From positions 186,001-250,000 of the forward strand of contig NZ_JAMOIC010000002.1 of NCBI RefSeq assembly GCF_024448895.1: a DNA stretch of 64,000 nucleotides. The letters run 5' to 3'. Within the stretch, counting starts at the first letter, position 1, and every line of letters begins with the position of its first letter. The position numbers and the translations under genes are program-made. Below the pieces are notes generated by a model that did not search any database, had not been told where the DNA came from, and saw only the letters and a program-made list of their open reading frames with translations. Source of the DNA: Stutzerimonas stutzeri (GTDB lineage: Bacteria; Pseudomonadota; Gammaproteobacteria; Pseudomonadales; Pseudomonadaceae). Shown one piece after another: positions 8,546-17,546 of the stretch.

Positions 8546-9475
8546 GTGAGTCCTGCGCGTCTGTTCGCCTTCAGCCAACCTGATTACGCGCAGAAGCGGA
8601 CCATGGTCATCGCACCGCATGCAGACGACGCCGAGTTGGCGGTCTTTGGGCTCCACCATCGTTGTCCCAAAGCCACCATCGTCACTTTGACCCAAGGTGA
8701 AATCGAAGCACGCCACTATGAGCGCCTTGGCTTGGACAAGGAGCGGGCGGCGCGCTTCAAGGGAGGTCTGCGAACCTGGAGTAGTCTGGCGGTGCCGCTG
8801 TGGGGCGGCGTGCCGATGACCCAGTGCGTGCAGCTGGGATACTTCTGCGTGCGCCTGCCGGCAATGCATGAGCAGCCGGATGTACCCTTCGGCTCGAAAG
8901 AGTCAGGGGAGCTGGATATGCGCAGGGCGCGTGCCTTCAACGCGCTGCGTCTGCCCGGGGATCTGGATGCCAAACCCTCCTGGAACAATCTGGTCGCAGA
9001 TCTCGTCGCCCTGCTTGAGCACTACAAGCCTGAGGTGGTGGTGCTGCCTCACGTTCAGCTCGATCCGCATGCCGACCACATTCATGCGTCGATGGCGCTG
9101 AATGTAGCAATCGAAAAGAGCCAGTGGAAACCCGAGATCAAGCTGCTCTACGCCAATCACTTGCACGACAACGATCGCTGGCCGATGGGGCCTGCCGATT
9201 GCGGTGTCGCTTTGCCGCCAGCCATCGAGCCGCTTCCTGCGCTAGCTGTGTGGAGTCCGGTGCTGGATGCCGAAGCGCGGCTGGACAAAGCGATGGCCTT
9301 GACGATGCAGCACGACCTGCAGGTTCCGCTACCGCTCAAGAAACGCATCCGTCGCATCATTCAGGCATTACTGTTGGGGCGCCGCTGGCCGATCACTGGC
9401 GAGGATGAGTTTTTCCGCAAGGCGGTCCGCCGCCATGAACTGTTCTTGGTCGAACCTCTGTCGAAAGATCAATAG
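8546..9475 (+). CDS. PIG-L family deacetylase, DnpA-like, N-terminally truncated
   Basis: This frame of 309 residues keeps a complete PIG-L/LmbE zinc-dependent de-N-acetylase domain. The metal motif APHADDAELA lies near residue 24 and the second metal site is DPHADHIH (about 174). The family removes acetyl groups from N-acetyl-glucosamine derivatives. P. aeruginosa DnpA, which is in the LPS cluster and linked to fluoroquinolone persistence, is longer, with an extra N-terminal region. Here that region is cut off (see 8429-8545). The GTG at 8546 is the first usable start after the in-frame stop and has no clear ribosome binding site, so expression is uncertain. Confidence 0.75.
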   Translation: MSPARLFAFSQPDYAQKRTMVIAPHADDAELAVFGLHHRCPKATIVTLTQGEIEARHYERLGLDKERAARFKGGLRTWSSLAVPLWGGVPMTQCVQLGYFCVRLPAMHEQPDVPFGSKESGELDMRRARAFNALRLPGDLDAKPSWNNLVADLVALLEHYKPEVVVLPHVQLDPHADHIHASMALNVAIEKSQWKPEIKLLYANHLHDNDRWPMGPADCGVALPPAIEPLPALAVWSPVLDAEARLDKAMALTMQHDLQVPLPLKKRIRRIIQALLLGRRWPITGEDEFFRKAVRRHELFLVEPLSKDQ

Positions 9476-9635
9476 ATGAGAGGCTCTGCAGCTCGCGCCG
9501 AGGCTGGCGGTGCCTGATTAGTGCCCGATTGGTACGTTCGTCGGTACCTTGGCCCGAGGCGGCGTATCAGCGCGACACTTGGTACGTCATGCGGGCTGCT
9601 ATCATGCCGGCTTTTCGAATGCGCGGAGTCAGCTC

Positions 9636-11057
9636 ATGAAACTGTCCATGCCCCGTTTCGACCACGCCGCCGTTCTGGTGGTTGGCGATGTCATGCTCGA
9701 TCGTTACTGGCATGGTGGCACGTCGCGGATTTCGCCGGAGGCGCCGGTGCCGGTGGTCAAGGTCGAGCAGGTGGAGGACCGGCCCGGTGGTGCAGCGAAC
9801 GTTGCGCTGAACATCGCTGCGCTGGGTGCGCCTGCTGCTCTGGTTGGCGTTACAGGTGTTGACGAGGCGCGGCAGAGCTTGGCCGACAGCCTTGCTGCAG
9901 CCGGCGTGAAGGCGCATTTCCAATCCATCGAGCATCAGCCGACCATCATCAAACTCAGGGTCATGAGTCGCCATCAACAGCTGCTGCGGATGGACTTCGA
10001 GGAGCCGTTCGAAACCGATCCTGCCGCCTTGCTTGCTCAAGTCGAAGCGCTGCTGGACGGCGTCAAGGTACTGATACTTTCCGACTACGGAAAAGGCGCG
10101 CTGCGTAATCATCAGGCGCTTATCGAGGCCGCGCGTAAGCGGAATGTGCCGGTACTGGCTGATCCCAAGGGTAAGGACTTCGAGATCTATCGAGGCGCTT
10201 CGGTGATCACGCCGAATCTCGCAGAGTTTGAGGCCATAGTCGGCCACTGTGCCGATGAAGCTGAGCTGGTAGCGAAGGGGGCTGACCTGATGCACGAGCT
10301 CGACCTGGGCGCCTTGCTGGTCACGCGCGGCGAGCATGGAATGACGCTGCTTCGCCCCGATCATTCGGCGCTGCATTTGCCGGCGCGTGCGCGTGAAGTG
10401 TTCGACGTGACCGGCGCGGGTGACACCGTTATTTCAACCCTGGCTGCAGCCATCGCCGCGGGGGAAGAGCTGCCGCAAGCCGTGGCATTGGCCAATCTTG
10501 CTGCTGGGATCGTTGTAGGCAAGCTGGGCACCGCTTGCATCAGTGCGCCAGAGCTGCGCCGCGCGGTGCAGCGTGAAGAAGGTTCCGAGCGTGGCGTGAT
10601 GACCCTGGAGCAGCTGCTCACCGCTATCGAGGATGCCCGCGCCGAGGGCGAGAAGATCGTCTTCACCAACGGCTGCTTCGACATTCTCCATGCAGGCCAC
10701 GTGACCTATCTGGAACAAGCCCGCGCGCAAGGTGACCGATTGATCGTGGCTGTCAATGACGATGGTTCGGTGAGCCGTCTAAAGGGGCCAGGCCGACCGA
10801 TCAATTCGGTTGATCGGCGTATGGCTGTGCTGGCTGGGCTCGGTGCGGTCGATTGGGTGGTGTGCTTCTCGGAAGACACGCCGGAGAACCTGCTCGCCGA
10901 GGTCAAGCCGGACGTGTTGGTCAAGGGCGGCGACTACGGCGTCGATCAGGTCGTCGGTGCCGATCTGGTCACGGCTTATGGCGGTGAAGTCAGGGTGCTG
11001 GGGCTGGTCGAGAACAGCTCGACCACGGCCATCGTCGAGAAGATCCGCCAGCGGTAG
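9636..11057 (+). CDS. hldE: Bifunctional heptose-7-phosphate kinase / heptose-1-phosphate adenylyltransferase
   Basis: This 473-residue protein makes ADP-heptose for the LPS inner core. The N-terminal PfkB/ribokinase domain (about 1-315) ends with the catalytic DVTGAGDTV motif near residue 258. The C-terminal nucleotidyltransferase domain carries [13 protein letters not shown] with the HxGH motif near residue 352. ATG 9636 is preceded by a CGGAG ribosome binding site. The longer frame from 9549 adds an implausible leader. Length matches the family (about 474-477). It sits with msbA in the LPS block as in other pseudomonads. Confidence 0.96.
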   Translation: MKLSMPRFDHAAVLVVGDVMLDRYWHGGTSRISPEAPVPVVKVEQVEDRPGGAANVALNIAALGAPAALVGVTGVDEARQSLADSLAAAGVKAHFQSIEHQPTIIKLRVMSRHQQLLRMDFEEPFETDPAALLAQVEALLDGVKVLILSDYGKGALRNHQALIEAARKRNVPVLADPKGKDFEIYRGASVITPNLAEFEAIVGHCADEAELVAKGADLMHELDLGALLVTRGEHGMTLLRPDHSALHLPARAREVFDVTGAGDTVISTLAAAIAAGEELPQAVALANLAAGIVVGKLGTACISAPELRRAVQREEGSERGVMTLEQLLTAIEDARAEGEKIVFTNGCFDILHAGHVTYLEQARAQGDRLIVAVNDDGSVSRLKGPGRPINSVDRRMAVLAGLGAVDWVVCFSEDTPENLLAEVKPDVLVKGGDYGVDQVVGADLVTAYGGEVRVLGLVENSSTTAIVEKIRQR

Positions 11058-11110
11058 CTCGTCGGCAATGGCGTCCGTACCGCTCCGGTCGGGCGCTCTC
11101 GTAATACGGT

Positions 11111-11998
11111 TCAGCCCGACGCGGCGACTGCTAGGGTCTTGATCCAGTCGCGCCAGCTGATGCGCTCCTCGCGAACCACCCAATCGTCTTGCCTGGCGAA
11201 ACTCTCAGAAAGCCACAAGCCGCGCGTGCCCGCTGGTACCGGTAGGCCCTTGCGTAATGTGAACAGCGCAGCTGTCGGGCGCCCCTGTTGCAAAGGAACC
11301 AGGTAGAGGTCAGGTCTGCTGCGAGATAGTTCGGCAACCAGCTTGCCGTCGTCGAGTCGTTCATCGACATGGAAAAGACTGAGCTCCCGGGTCTCCTTCG
11401 GCAGTTCGAGCCGCATGTCGTAGACCAGCTGCAGGGAGGCGGTTGGGAGATGGACATAAGCACGGGGGCGCTCCATCAACGTCATCTGACCACATTGCAC
11501 CGGCCTCGCTGAGCCGGATAGCGAAGCCAGATTGAAGTGCACCGCCTCACGATAGCGAAGGCTGCCCTGATAAGGCGCTGGCAGCCAGGTATCACCGAAG
11601 CGACCCGCCAACCAGCCTTCGGGCGTTTCCAGCAGGCACTCTTCGGCGACTTCTTGAATGGCGGTCAGCAGTGGCAGGCTGAGCTCATGCGCCGGCACAT
11701 AGCCGGAAATCAGCTTGAGCACGACGTCGCCGCGATCCTGGCGTTGCTGGCGCACCAACACCCAGTACTCCTGACCTTGCCAGCATAGTGTCAGGCGTAC
11801 GGAAACACCCAGATTTGCCAGCTCGATGTTGAACCGAGTGGGATCCTCGACTGCAACGGGGCGGCGGCGCTCGAGCATTTCACTGAAGTTGAGCGGGCGG
11901 CCGAGACTCTGGTAGCGCAGGCCTTCCGGGCTGGCTTCTACGAGAAGCGGCAGGGTCTTGAAAGCGGTCGGGTTCTTGCGAATCAGTACGCGCGGCAT
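11111..11998 (-). CDS. Conserved pseudomonad protein of unknown function (often mislabelled metal ABC transporter ATPase)
   Basis: This 295-residue soluble protein begins MPRVLIRKNPTAFKTLPL and has no signal peptide or membrane segment. I recognise it only as a conserved Pseudomonas protein placed beside the aldo/keto reductase gene (PA4993-like position). Databases often name it a metal ABC transporter ATPase, but I see no Walker A, signature or Walker B motif, so that name is not supported here. A central EVAEECLLETPEG stretch resembles a Nudix-type helix but lacks the full box. Function unknown. Confidence 0.75.
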   Translation of the reverse strand: MPRVLIRKNPTAFKTLPLLVEASPEGLRYQSLGRPLNFSEMLERRRPVAVEDPTRFNIELANLGVSVRLTLCWQGQEYWVLVRQQRQDRGDVVLKLISGYVPAHELSLPLLTAIQEVAEECLLETPEGWLAGRFGDTWLPAPYQGSLRYREAVHFNLASLSGSARPVQCGQMTLMERPRAYVHLPTASLQLVYDMRLELPKETRELSLFHVDERLDDGKLVAELSRSRPDLYLVPLQQGRPTAALFTLRKGLPVPAGTRGLWLSESFARQDDWVVREERISWRDWIKTLAVAASG

Positions 11999-12036
11999 TC
12001 GGCTCTTCCTGGCAGTAGGCGGCCGTGGGGCCGTAC

Positions 12037-12849
12037 TTATTGTTGTTGGGATAAAACGGATGCGGCGGTCATCACGTTATCTGACAAGTGTTGCGGGTTG
12101 ATGGTGCCAATGATGGCAGCGCCGACACCGGGATGAGCAAAAATCAGTTCGAAGCTTGCTCGTACTGGATCTTCGCCGGCATTCAGGCAGACGTGACCGC
12201 TGGCCAGCGCTTTCTTGACCAGGATGCCTTTTGCGTGTGCCTGAGCATAATCGAGCACCGGTCTTTCGCTTTGCTCGTTCAGGTTGTAGGTCACCATCGC
12301 GCAGTCACCTTGCTGGAGTGCCAGCAGGCCGCCTTCGGCGGTCTTGCCGGACAAGCCATAGCCGAGAATCTTGCCCTCTCGCTTGAGGTCGGCAAGGGTC
12401 TCGTACACCCCGCTGTTTCTAAGGACCTCTACATCGCGGCCATCCGAATGCACCAGAACCAGATCGATGCGATCGGTCTTGAGCCGCTGGAGGCTGCGTT
12501 CTACGGAAAATCGCGTGTGGGCAGGCGAGAAGTCAAAATGCGATTGGCCATCGATGAATTCCTCACCTACCTTGCTGACCACGACCCAATGGTCGCGCTG
12601 GCCTGTGAGCAGAGGTCCCAGACGCTCCTCGCTGACGCCGTAGGCGGGTGCGGTGTCGATAAGATTAATGCCCAGGTCGCGGGCCAGCGCCAAAAGTTGG
12701 CGTGCCTGGGCGTCGTCCGGGATGCGGAAGCCGTTGGGGTACTTCACGCCTTGATCGCGGCCCAGCTTGACCGTGCCTAAACCCAGCGGGGACACGCTCA
12801 GCCCGGTGCTGCCCAGTGGGCGGTGCAGGTCGTGGAGCGTCGTCTCCAT
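12037..12849 (-). CDS. Aldo/keto reductase
   Basis: This 270-residue TIM-barrel NAD(P)H-dependent oxidoreductase begins with LGSTGLSVSPLGLGTVKLG. The catalytic Asp/Tyr segment DTAPAYGVSEE is near residue 61, followed by WVVVSKVGEEF with the active-site Lys and LVLVHSDG. The substrate is not predictable; related enzymes reduce aldehydes or ketones. The start overlaps the stop of the upstream FAD-dependent oxidoreductase gene by one base, so they form a two-gene operon. Gene order matches PA4992-PA4991 as I remember it. Confidence 0.9.
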   Translation of the reverse strand: METTLHDLHRPLGSTGLSVSPLGLGTVKLGRDQGVKYPNGFRIPDDAQARQLLALARDLGINLIDTAPAYGVSEERLGPLLTGQRDHWVVVSKVGEEFIDGQSHFDFSPAHTRFSVERSLQRLKTDRIDLVLVHSDGRDVEVLRNSGVYETLADLKREGKILGYGLSGKTAEGGLLALQQGDCAMVTYNLNEQSERPVLDYAQAHAKGILVKKALASGHVCLNAGEDPVRASFELIFAHPGVGAAIIGTINPQHLSDNVMTAASVLSQQQ

Positions 12850-14021
12850 CAGACCAATCCTTCCCAGAAGGGACCGGTTATCGCCGGTCGCGGTAGTTCG
12901 GGTAAGACTTTATGAGGTTTGGGCCGAATGCCATCCCGCTTCAGGGCGGCTTCGACGCGGTCGGCGAAATCGGGAGAGAGTGCCAGCTTGGTCGGCCAGC
13001 CAACCAGGAGTCGACCCTGCTCGGCGAGAAAGGCGTTGTCCGGTCTGGCCAAGGCAGACTGCGCAGGTTCGGCCCGATCGATACGCAAGGTTGCCCATTT
13101 AGCTGCGGATAGATTGATCCAGGGCACCAGTTCGGCCAACTCCCTTTTCGCTGCCGCGATCTGCGCGGCCTCGTCGCGCGCGACGCCACCCGCTTCGGCA
13201 AGATCTCCGCCCAGATACCACACCCACTCACCGTCAGCGGCAGGATGCGCGGTGACCGTAATGCGCGGCTTGGATCCGCCGCCGAGGCAGTGTGCGTAGA
13301 GTGCCTTGAGTGAAGGTGCCTTGACGATGACCATGTGCAGCGGGCGCTTCTGCATGGCGGGTTGGGCAAGATCCAGCCCATTCAGCAGTTCGGCGTTGCC
13401 GGCGCCAGCGGTCAGAACGATGCGCTGAGCGTTGATCGGGCGTCCATCGACCAATAATCCGGTGAGTTCGCCGTTTTCCCGCAGCGGCTCGACGCTGTCA
13501 GCTTTCACCAAACCGTCTCCGGCCAGCTCAGCCAAGCGTTGGATGAGGCTGGGCACGTCCAGCACCAGTTCGCTGAGGCGGTAGACCTTGCCCTTGAAGC
13601 GCGGATCCTGCAGCGCCGGGGGCAGCTCGTCTCCTTTGACCTGACCGACCCGCGAGCGCACCGCCTTGCTGGCGAAGAAACTGGTGAGGTTGCCGGTGAG
13701 GGTCCCGGGCGACCACAGGTAATGCGCATCGGACAGCAGGCGGACGCCGGACAGGTCGAGCTCACCCTTGCCTTCAAGGGCCTCGCGCCAACGTCGCGGC
13801 ATATCGGCGATGGCTTCCGAAGCGCCCGTCAGTGCGCCGCTCAGCGCGTACTTGGTGCCGCCATGAATGATCCCTTGCGACTTGACGCTCTGACCGCCTC
13901 CGAGCACGCCTTTGTCCACCAGCAGTGTCGAATAGCCAAGCCGGCGCAGGCGGGCGTTCAGCCACAGACCGGCGACACCACCGCCTACAATCAGGATATC
14001 GGTGCTCAGGGATTCGGACAT
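12849..14021 (-). CDS. FAD-dependent oxidoreductase (DAO family)
   Basis: This 390-residue flavoprotein has an N-terminal Rossmann FAD site DILIVGGGVAGLWLNARL (GxGxxG, about residues 12-17), an acidic VDKG end to the second strand, and a second FAD contact VLTAGAGNAELL near residue 203. The DAO family oxidises amines, amino acids or glycerol-phosphate-like substrates; the substrate here is not evident. It is probably cytoplasmic and cotranscribed with the aldo/keto reductase that follows it. No fusion or truncation is seen. Confidence 0.9.
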   Translation of the reverse strand: MSESLSTDILIVGGGVAGLWLNARLRRLGYSTLLVDKGVLGGGQSVKSQGIIHGGTKYALSGALTGASEAIADMPRRWREALEGKGELDLSGVRLLSDAHYLWSPGTLTGNLTSFFASKAVRSRVGQVKGDELPPALQDPRFKGKVYRLSELVLDVPSLIQRLAELAGDGLVKADSVEPLRENGELTGLLVDGRPINAQRIVLTAGAGNAELLNGLDLAQPAMQKRPLHMVIVKAPSLKALYAHCLGGGSKPRITVTAHPAADGEWVWYLGGDLAEAGGVARDEAAQIAAAKRELAELVPWINLSAAKWATLRIDRAEPAQSALARPDNAFLAEQGRLLVGWPTKLALSPDFADRVEAALKRDGIRPKPHKVLPELPRPAITGPFWEGLV

Positions 14022-14087
14022 GAATGGGCCTCGTTGTGGAATCAGGCGCGCAGTATAACCCCTTGCTCGCCAGCGTCCTTTGAGCGG

Positions 14088-14420
14088 CTAGTGACCGGTA
14101 CTGCGGGAAAAAATCTGGATCACCACGACGCCCGCGATTATCAATGCCATGCCGAGCGCCGCTGGTAGATCCAGCTTCTGACCATAGATAAGCGCTGCGG
14201 CAACGCTGACCAGAACGATGCCGAGGCCCGCCCATATTGCATAGGCGATGCCGACTGGGATGGTCTTGACCACCAGCGCGAGCATCCAAAATGAAAGGCT
14301 GTAGCCAACGATCACCAGCAACAACGGCAGTGGGCGGCTGAATCCGGCGAGAGACTTCATCGATGTGGTCGCGATCACTTCGGCTGCAATGGCAATTGCG
14401 AGGTAAAGGTAGCCAGTCAT
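14088..14420 (-). CDS. Small multidrug resistance (SMR) family transporter
   Basis: This 110-residue protein has four transmembrane helices, as in EmrE/SugE. The conserved membrane Glu that couples proton and substrate movement is present in helix 1 (AIAAEVIATTSMK), and the WAGLGIV segment of helix 3 is intact. SMR dimers export cationic compounds or guanidinium. I chose ATG 14420 because a GGAG ribosome binding site precedes it and it gives the family's normal length; the frame to 14486 would add a hydrophilic leader. It is divergent from waaA. Confidence 0.9.
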   Translation of the reverse strand: MTGYLYLAIAIAAEVIATTSMKSLAGFSRPLPLLLVIVGYSLSFWMLALVVKTIPVGIAYAIWAGLGIVLVSVAAALIYGQKLDLPAALGMALIIAGVVVIQIFSRSTGH

Positions 14421-14561
14421 AACGTCTCCGGTAGATGCGTCTGGAAAGTGCGCACCGCGTTCATTCGGCTCCGTTGCGAGACTCAAGTTCGCGGCGCGAG
14501 AGGGGGATGTTGCAGGCTTATCTGTGGTCGCTGGAGTGGCGCCTTGCTAAGCTCCGCGCCC

Positions 14562-15863
14562 ATGAACCGTATCCTCTACACCCTACTGTTCCACCTGGCC
14601 TTGCCGCTGGTGGTGATTCGACTGTTCTGGCGAGCGCGCCGAGCCCCGGCTTATTCGAAGCGCATCGGCGAACGTTTCGCGCTTGGTCTGCCCGACTTGC
14701 AGCCGGGCGGAATCTGGGTGCATGCGGTGTCTGTCGGTGAAAGCATCGCTGCGGCGCCGATGATTCGTGAGTTGAAGGTTCGCTACCCGCACCTGCCGAT
14801 CACCGTCACCTGCATGACGCCAACCGGGTCCGAGAGGATCAAGGCTCTGTTTGGCGATGCTGTTCAGCATTGCTATCTGCCCTACGATCTCCCCTGGGCT
14901 GCGTCGCTCTTCCTGCAGAAGCTGCAGCCGAAACTGGCGGTGGTGATGGAGACGGAGCTGTGGCCCAACCATATCCACCAATGCGCGCGCCGCGGTATAC
15001 CTGTAGCGCTGGCCAATGCTCGTCTGTCCGAGCGCTCGGCGCGCGGATATGCGCGGTTCGCCCGGCTCACGGCCCCGATGCTGGCTGAACTCGGTCTGAT
15101 TGCTGCGCAGACCGACGTCGAAGCCGTACGTTTCCGGCAGCTCGGCGCTCGTGAGTCTTGTGTGCAGGTGACCGGCTCGATCAAGTTCGACCTGAGCGTC
15201 GATCCCGCGCTACCGGAGCGAGCCGCGCTGCTGCGTCAGCAATGGGGCGCTGCGGCGCGGCCTATCTGGATCGCTGCCAGCACGCACACCGGTGAAGACG
15301 AAATCCTGCTGGCTGCACATCGACTGCTGCTCGCAGAGCGGCCTGATGCATTGCTGATTCTGGTCCCGCGCCATCCAGAGCGCTTCGGCTCGGTGCTGGA
15401 GCTTTGCCGAAAGCTGGATTTCACGACAGTTCGGCGTTCACTTGAAGAGCGGCCTACCGCCGATACGCAAGTGGTGCTTGGCGACACCATGGGCGAGCTG
15501 CTGTTTCTGTTCGCCTTGGCTGATGCGGCGTTCGTCGGCGGCAGTCTGGTCCCGACAGGCGGGCACAATCTGCTGGAGCCGGCAGCACTGGGCAAGCCGG
15601 TCCTGACAGGGCCTCATTTGTTCAACTTTCTGGATATCGCCGCACAGCTGCGAGACGCCGGCGCGCTGGCGGAGGTTGGCAGTGCTCCGGAGCTCGCGAC
15701 TGGGATCCTGTCGTTCTGGAGCGACCCCGCTCTTACTGAGCAAGCGCGAACAGCTGGCTTCACCGTGCTCATGAACAATCAGGGCGCGCTGGGTCGTCTG
15801 TTGGCAGGACTGGAACAGCTGCTTGATAGCCGTGGCGCGGCTCCACTTTATAGCGTGGGTTAA
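14562..15863 (+). CDS. waaA: 3-deoxy-D-manno-octulosonic acid (Kdo) transferase WaaA
   Basis: This 433-residue GT30 enzyme attaches Kdo to lipid IVA at the inner membrane. The N-terminal membrane anchor (YTLLFHLALPLVVIRLFW) is followed by HAVSVGES with the family's conserved acidic site. The C-terminal GT-B domain has ASTHTGEDE and GGSLVPTGGHNLLEPAALG. ATG 14562 gives the usual length, while the frame extending to 14448 lacks similarity. The last codons and the TAA overlap one copy of an intergenic repeat (15850-15891), so the tail of the protein may have been shaped by repeat insertion. Confidence 0.95.
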   Translation: MNRILYTLLFHLALPLVVIRLFWRARRAPAYSKRIGERFALGLPDLQPGGIWVHAVSVGESIAAAPMIRELKVRYPHLPITVTCMTPTGSERIKALFGDAVQHCYLPYDLPWAASLFLQKLQPKLAVVMETELWPNHIHQCARRGIPVALANARLSERSARGYARFARLTAPMLAELGLIAAQTDVEAVRFRQLGARESCVQVTGSIKFDLSVDPALPERAALLRQQWGAAARPIWIAASTHTGEDEILLAAHRLLLAERPDALLILVPRHPERFGSVLELCRKLDFTTVRRSLEERPTADTQVVLGDTMGELLFLFALADAAFVGGSLVPTGGHNLLEPAALGKPVLTGPHLFNFLDIAAQLRDAGALAEVGSAPELATGILSFWSDPALTEQARTAGFTVLMNNQGALGRLLAGLEQLLDSRGAAPLYSVG

Positions 15864-15891
15864 CCGACGATCCGAGGATACGCGGCATGCT
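15850..15891 (+). repeat. REP-like repeat, copy 1 (overlaps waaA stop)
   Basis: This about 42-base segment shares the core TCCGAGGATACG followed by GCATGCT with copy 2 at 16001-16046, in the same orientation. The waaA TAA lies inside it. The left arm of the palindrome is less well preserved than in copy 2. Short palindromic repeats of the type GGTTAGCCGAAAGG...AACC are common between genes in P. stutzeri-like genomes. Confidence 0.5.
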
Positions 15892-16000
15892 GGCAGCGCT
15901 CCCGTCTTCTCAGCACAAGACCGTAACGGTGCACGTCGCCGGCAAATCCCCCGCGGTAACCGACGCAAGCGCCTTCGGCGATTTCATCCTACAGAGCTGT

Positions 16001-16046
16001 AGCTCGGATTAGCCGAAAGGATAATCCGAGGATACGCCAGCATGCT
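16001..16046 (+). repeat. REP-like palindromic repeat, copy 2
   Basis: A perfect 9-base inverted repeat, CTCGGATTA (16003-16011) and TAATCCGAG (16022-16030), surrounds the loop GCCGAAAGGA. It is followed by GATACGCCAGCATGCT, matching copy 1 about 150 bases upstream. It lies in the convergent gap between waaA and the tolC-like gene, so transcripts from both sides would form the hairpin. There is no T-run. I call it a REP-like repeat rather than a terminator. Confidence 0.55.
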
Positions 16047-16094
16047 CGCTGACCTGTCGTCTGCGGGCGTCTGGCGGGCATGGCTCGGCCTTCG

Positions 16095-17546
16095 CTATTC
16101 CACTCGAACCGGTCTGCCAAAATTTTCCGAAAGATCAGGCGGCAGGAAGTCAGTGTCCGGGTCGTAATCTGCCTTGAGATAACGCTGAAGGTCGTCCAGG
16201 TCTCCCGGGTTGAGCGTGCCGGCCGCCTGCTTCAGGCGCAGGCTGTCGAGGATGTAGTCATAGCGCGCGTTGTTGTAATCGCGCACTGCGCCGAACAGAC
16301 GGCGTTGGGTGTCGAGAACGTCGACGATATTGCGCGTGCCGACCTGATAGCCGATATCGGTGGCTTCCAGCGCGCTCTGGTTGGAGATGATCGACTGACG
16401 CCGCGCCTGCACCTGCTCCACATCGGTATTGACCGCGCGATGCAGGTTGCGTGTGGACTCGACGACCTGACGCCGCAGACTCTCACGCTGCTGTTCGGTC
16501 TGGGTCAGTTGGTAAAAGGCCTCACGGCCTTGCGAACTCGTCAAGCCGCCGCTGTAAAGCGGAATGTTCAATTGCAGGCCGATGCTGCGTTGCTCGACGT
16601 CTCCGGTGTAGCGGGGGATGCCACTTACGGCTTCGCTGCCCGTGTTCGTAAAGCCGAGACTGTCATTGTCGCCTTTGCTATAGCGCGCCACGGCATCGAG
16701 CGTTGGCGCGTGGCCAGCACGGCGCTGGCGAAGGGTTTCTTCAGCGGCATTGACCGCCTGGTTGCTGGCCAGCAGATCGAGGTTCTGGCGGGTGGCGGTG
16801 CTGACCCAGGCGCTGGCGTCGTTTGGTATGGGTGGCAGCACCGGCAAGCTGTGCTCCACGCCTTCCAGCGCAAGGTACTCCCGGTTGGTCAGGGTAAACA
16901 GCGACTGAAAGGCATCGTCGACCTGACGCTGGGCTAGCAGGCGATTGGCGCGTGCGGTATCGAATCCGGCTTGTGCTTCGAGCACGTCGGTGCGATCCGA
17001 AAGGCCTACTTCAAAGCGTTCATCCGCCTGATCGAGCTGGCGCTGGAAGGCCGACTCCTCGGCCTTGGCCGCGGCAAGATTGTCCTGCGCGCGCAGGACG
17101 GCGAAGTAGGCCTGCGCAGTCAGCCGGATCAGATCCTGCTCGGCGATCGAGTATTGCAGTGCCGCCTGTTCGCTGATGGCTTCGGCCGCTTGCAGTTGAA
17201 ACCAACGGTCGGCGCGAAAGATCGGCTGGCTCAGGGTTGCCTGATAAACGGTGCCACTGCGCTCCAGCGATCGCGAGCCCATGCTGGTATCCACGTCCGT
17301 TTGCGTATTGCTGGCTTCGGCGCTTGCGCTGAGGTTGGGCAGCAAGCCGGCTCGCGCCTGCGGCACGACTTCCTGAATAGATTTGTACTGAGCGCGTGCG
17401 GCAGCGAGGTCCGCGTTGTTCTCTACGGCCTGTCGATAGACGCTGATCAGGTCGGTACGGACGGAAAGTTTTGGTGCTGTCTCGGCCCAGGTCAGCCCCG
17501 ACGAGGCGGCGGTCACGGCGAGTGCCAACGTGAGTCTGCGCAGCAT
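16095..17546 (-). CDS. tolC: TolC family outer-membrane efflux channel
   Basis: This 483-residue protein has a signal peptide (MLRRLTLALAVTAASSGLTWA) and two repeated outer-membrane-efflux domains with long coiled-coil heptads such as QEVVPQARAGLLPNLSASAE and the mirrored VGTRNIVDVLDTQRRLF. It forms trimeric channels for type I secretion and drug efflux with inner-membrane partners encoded elsewhere. ATG 17546 has an AGGGA ribosome binding site; the upstream M at 17579 would misplace the signal peptide. The gene lies next to thiC as in P. aeruginosa (PA4974/PA4973, from memory). Confidence 0.92.
   Translation of the reverse strand: MLRRLTLALAVTAASSGLTWAETAPKLSVRTDLISVYRQAVENNADLAAARAQYKSIQEVVPQARAGLLPNLSASAEASNTQTDVDTSMGSRSLERSGTVYQATLSQPIFRADRWFQLQAAEAISEQAALQYSIAEQDLIRLTAQAYFAVLRAQDNLAAAKAEESAFQRQLDQADERFEVGLSDRTDVLEAQAGFDTARANRLLAQRQVDDAFQSLFTLTNREYLALEGVEHSLPVLPPIPNDASAWVSTATRQNLDLLASNQAVNAAEETLRQRRAGHAPTLDAVARYSKGDNDSLGFTNTGSEAVSGIPRYTGDVEQRSIGLQLNIPLYSGGLTSSQGREAFYQLTQTEQQRESLRRQVVESTRNLHRAVNTDVEQVQARRQSIISNQSALEATDIGYQVGTRNIVDVLDTQRRLFGAVRDYNNARYDYILDSLRLKQAAGTLNPGDLDDLQRYLKADYDPDTDFLPPDLSENFGRPVRVE

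Noticed and set aside
9521-9862. A 113-codon plus-strand frame near the hldE start
   Set aside because: Out-of-frame shadow of hldE; the translated Gly/Ala/Arg-rich string has no domain.
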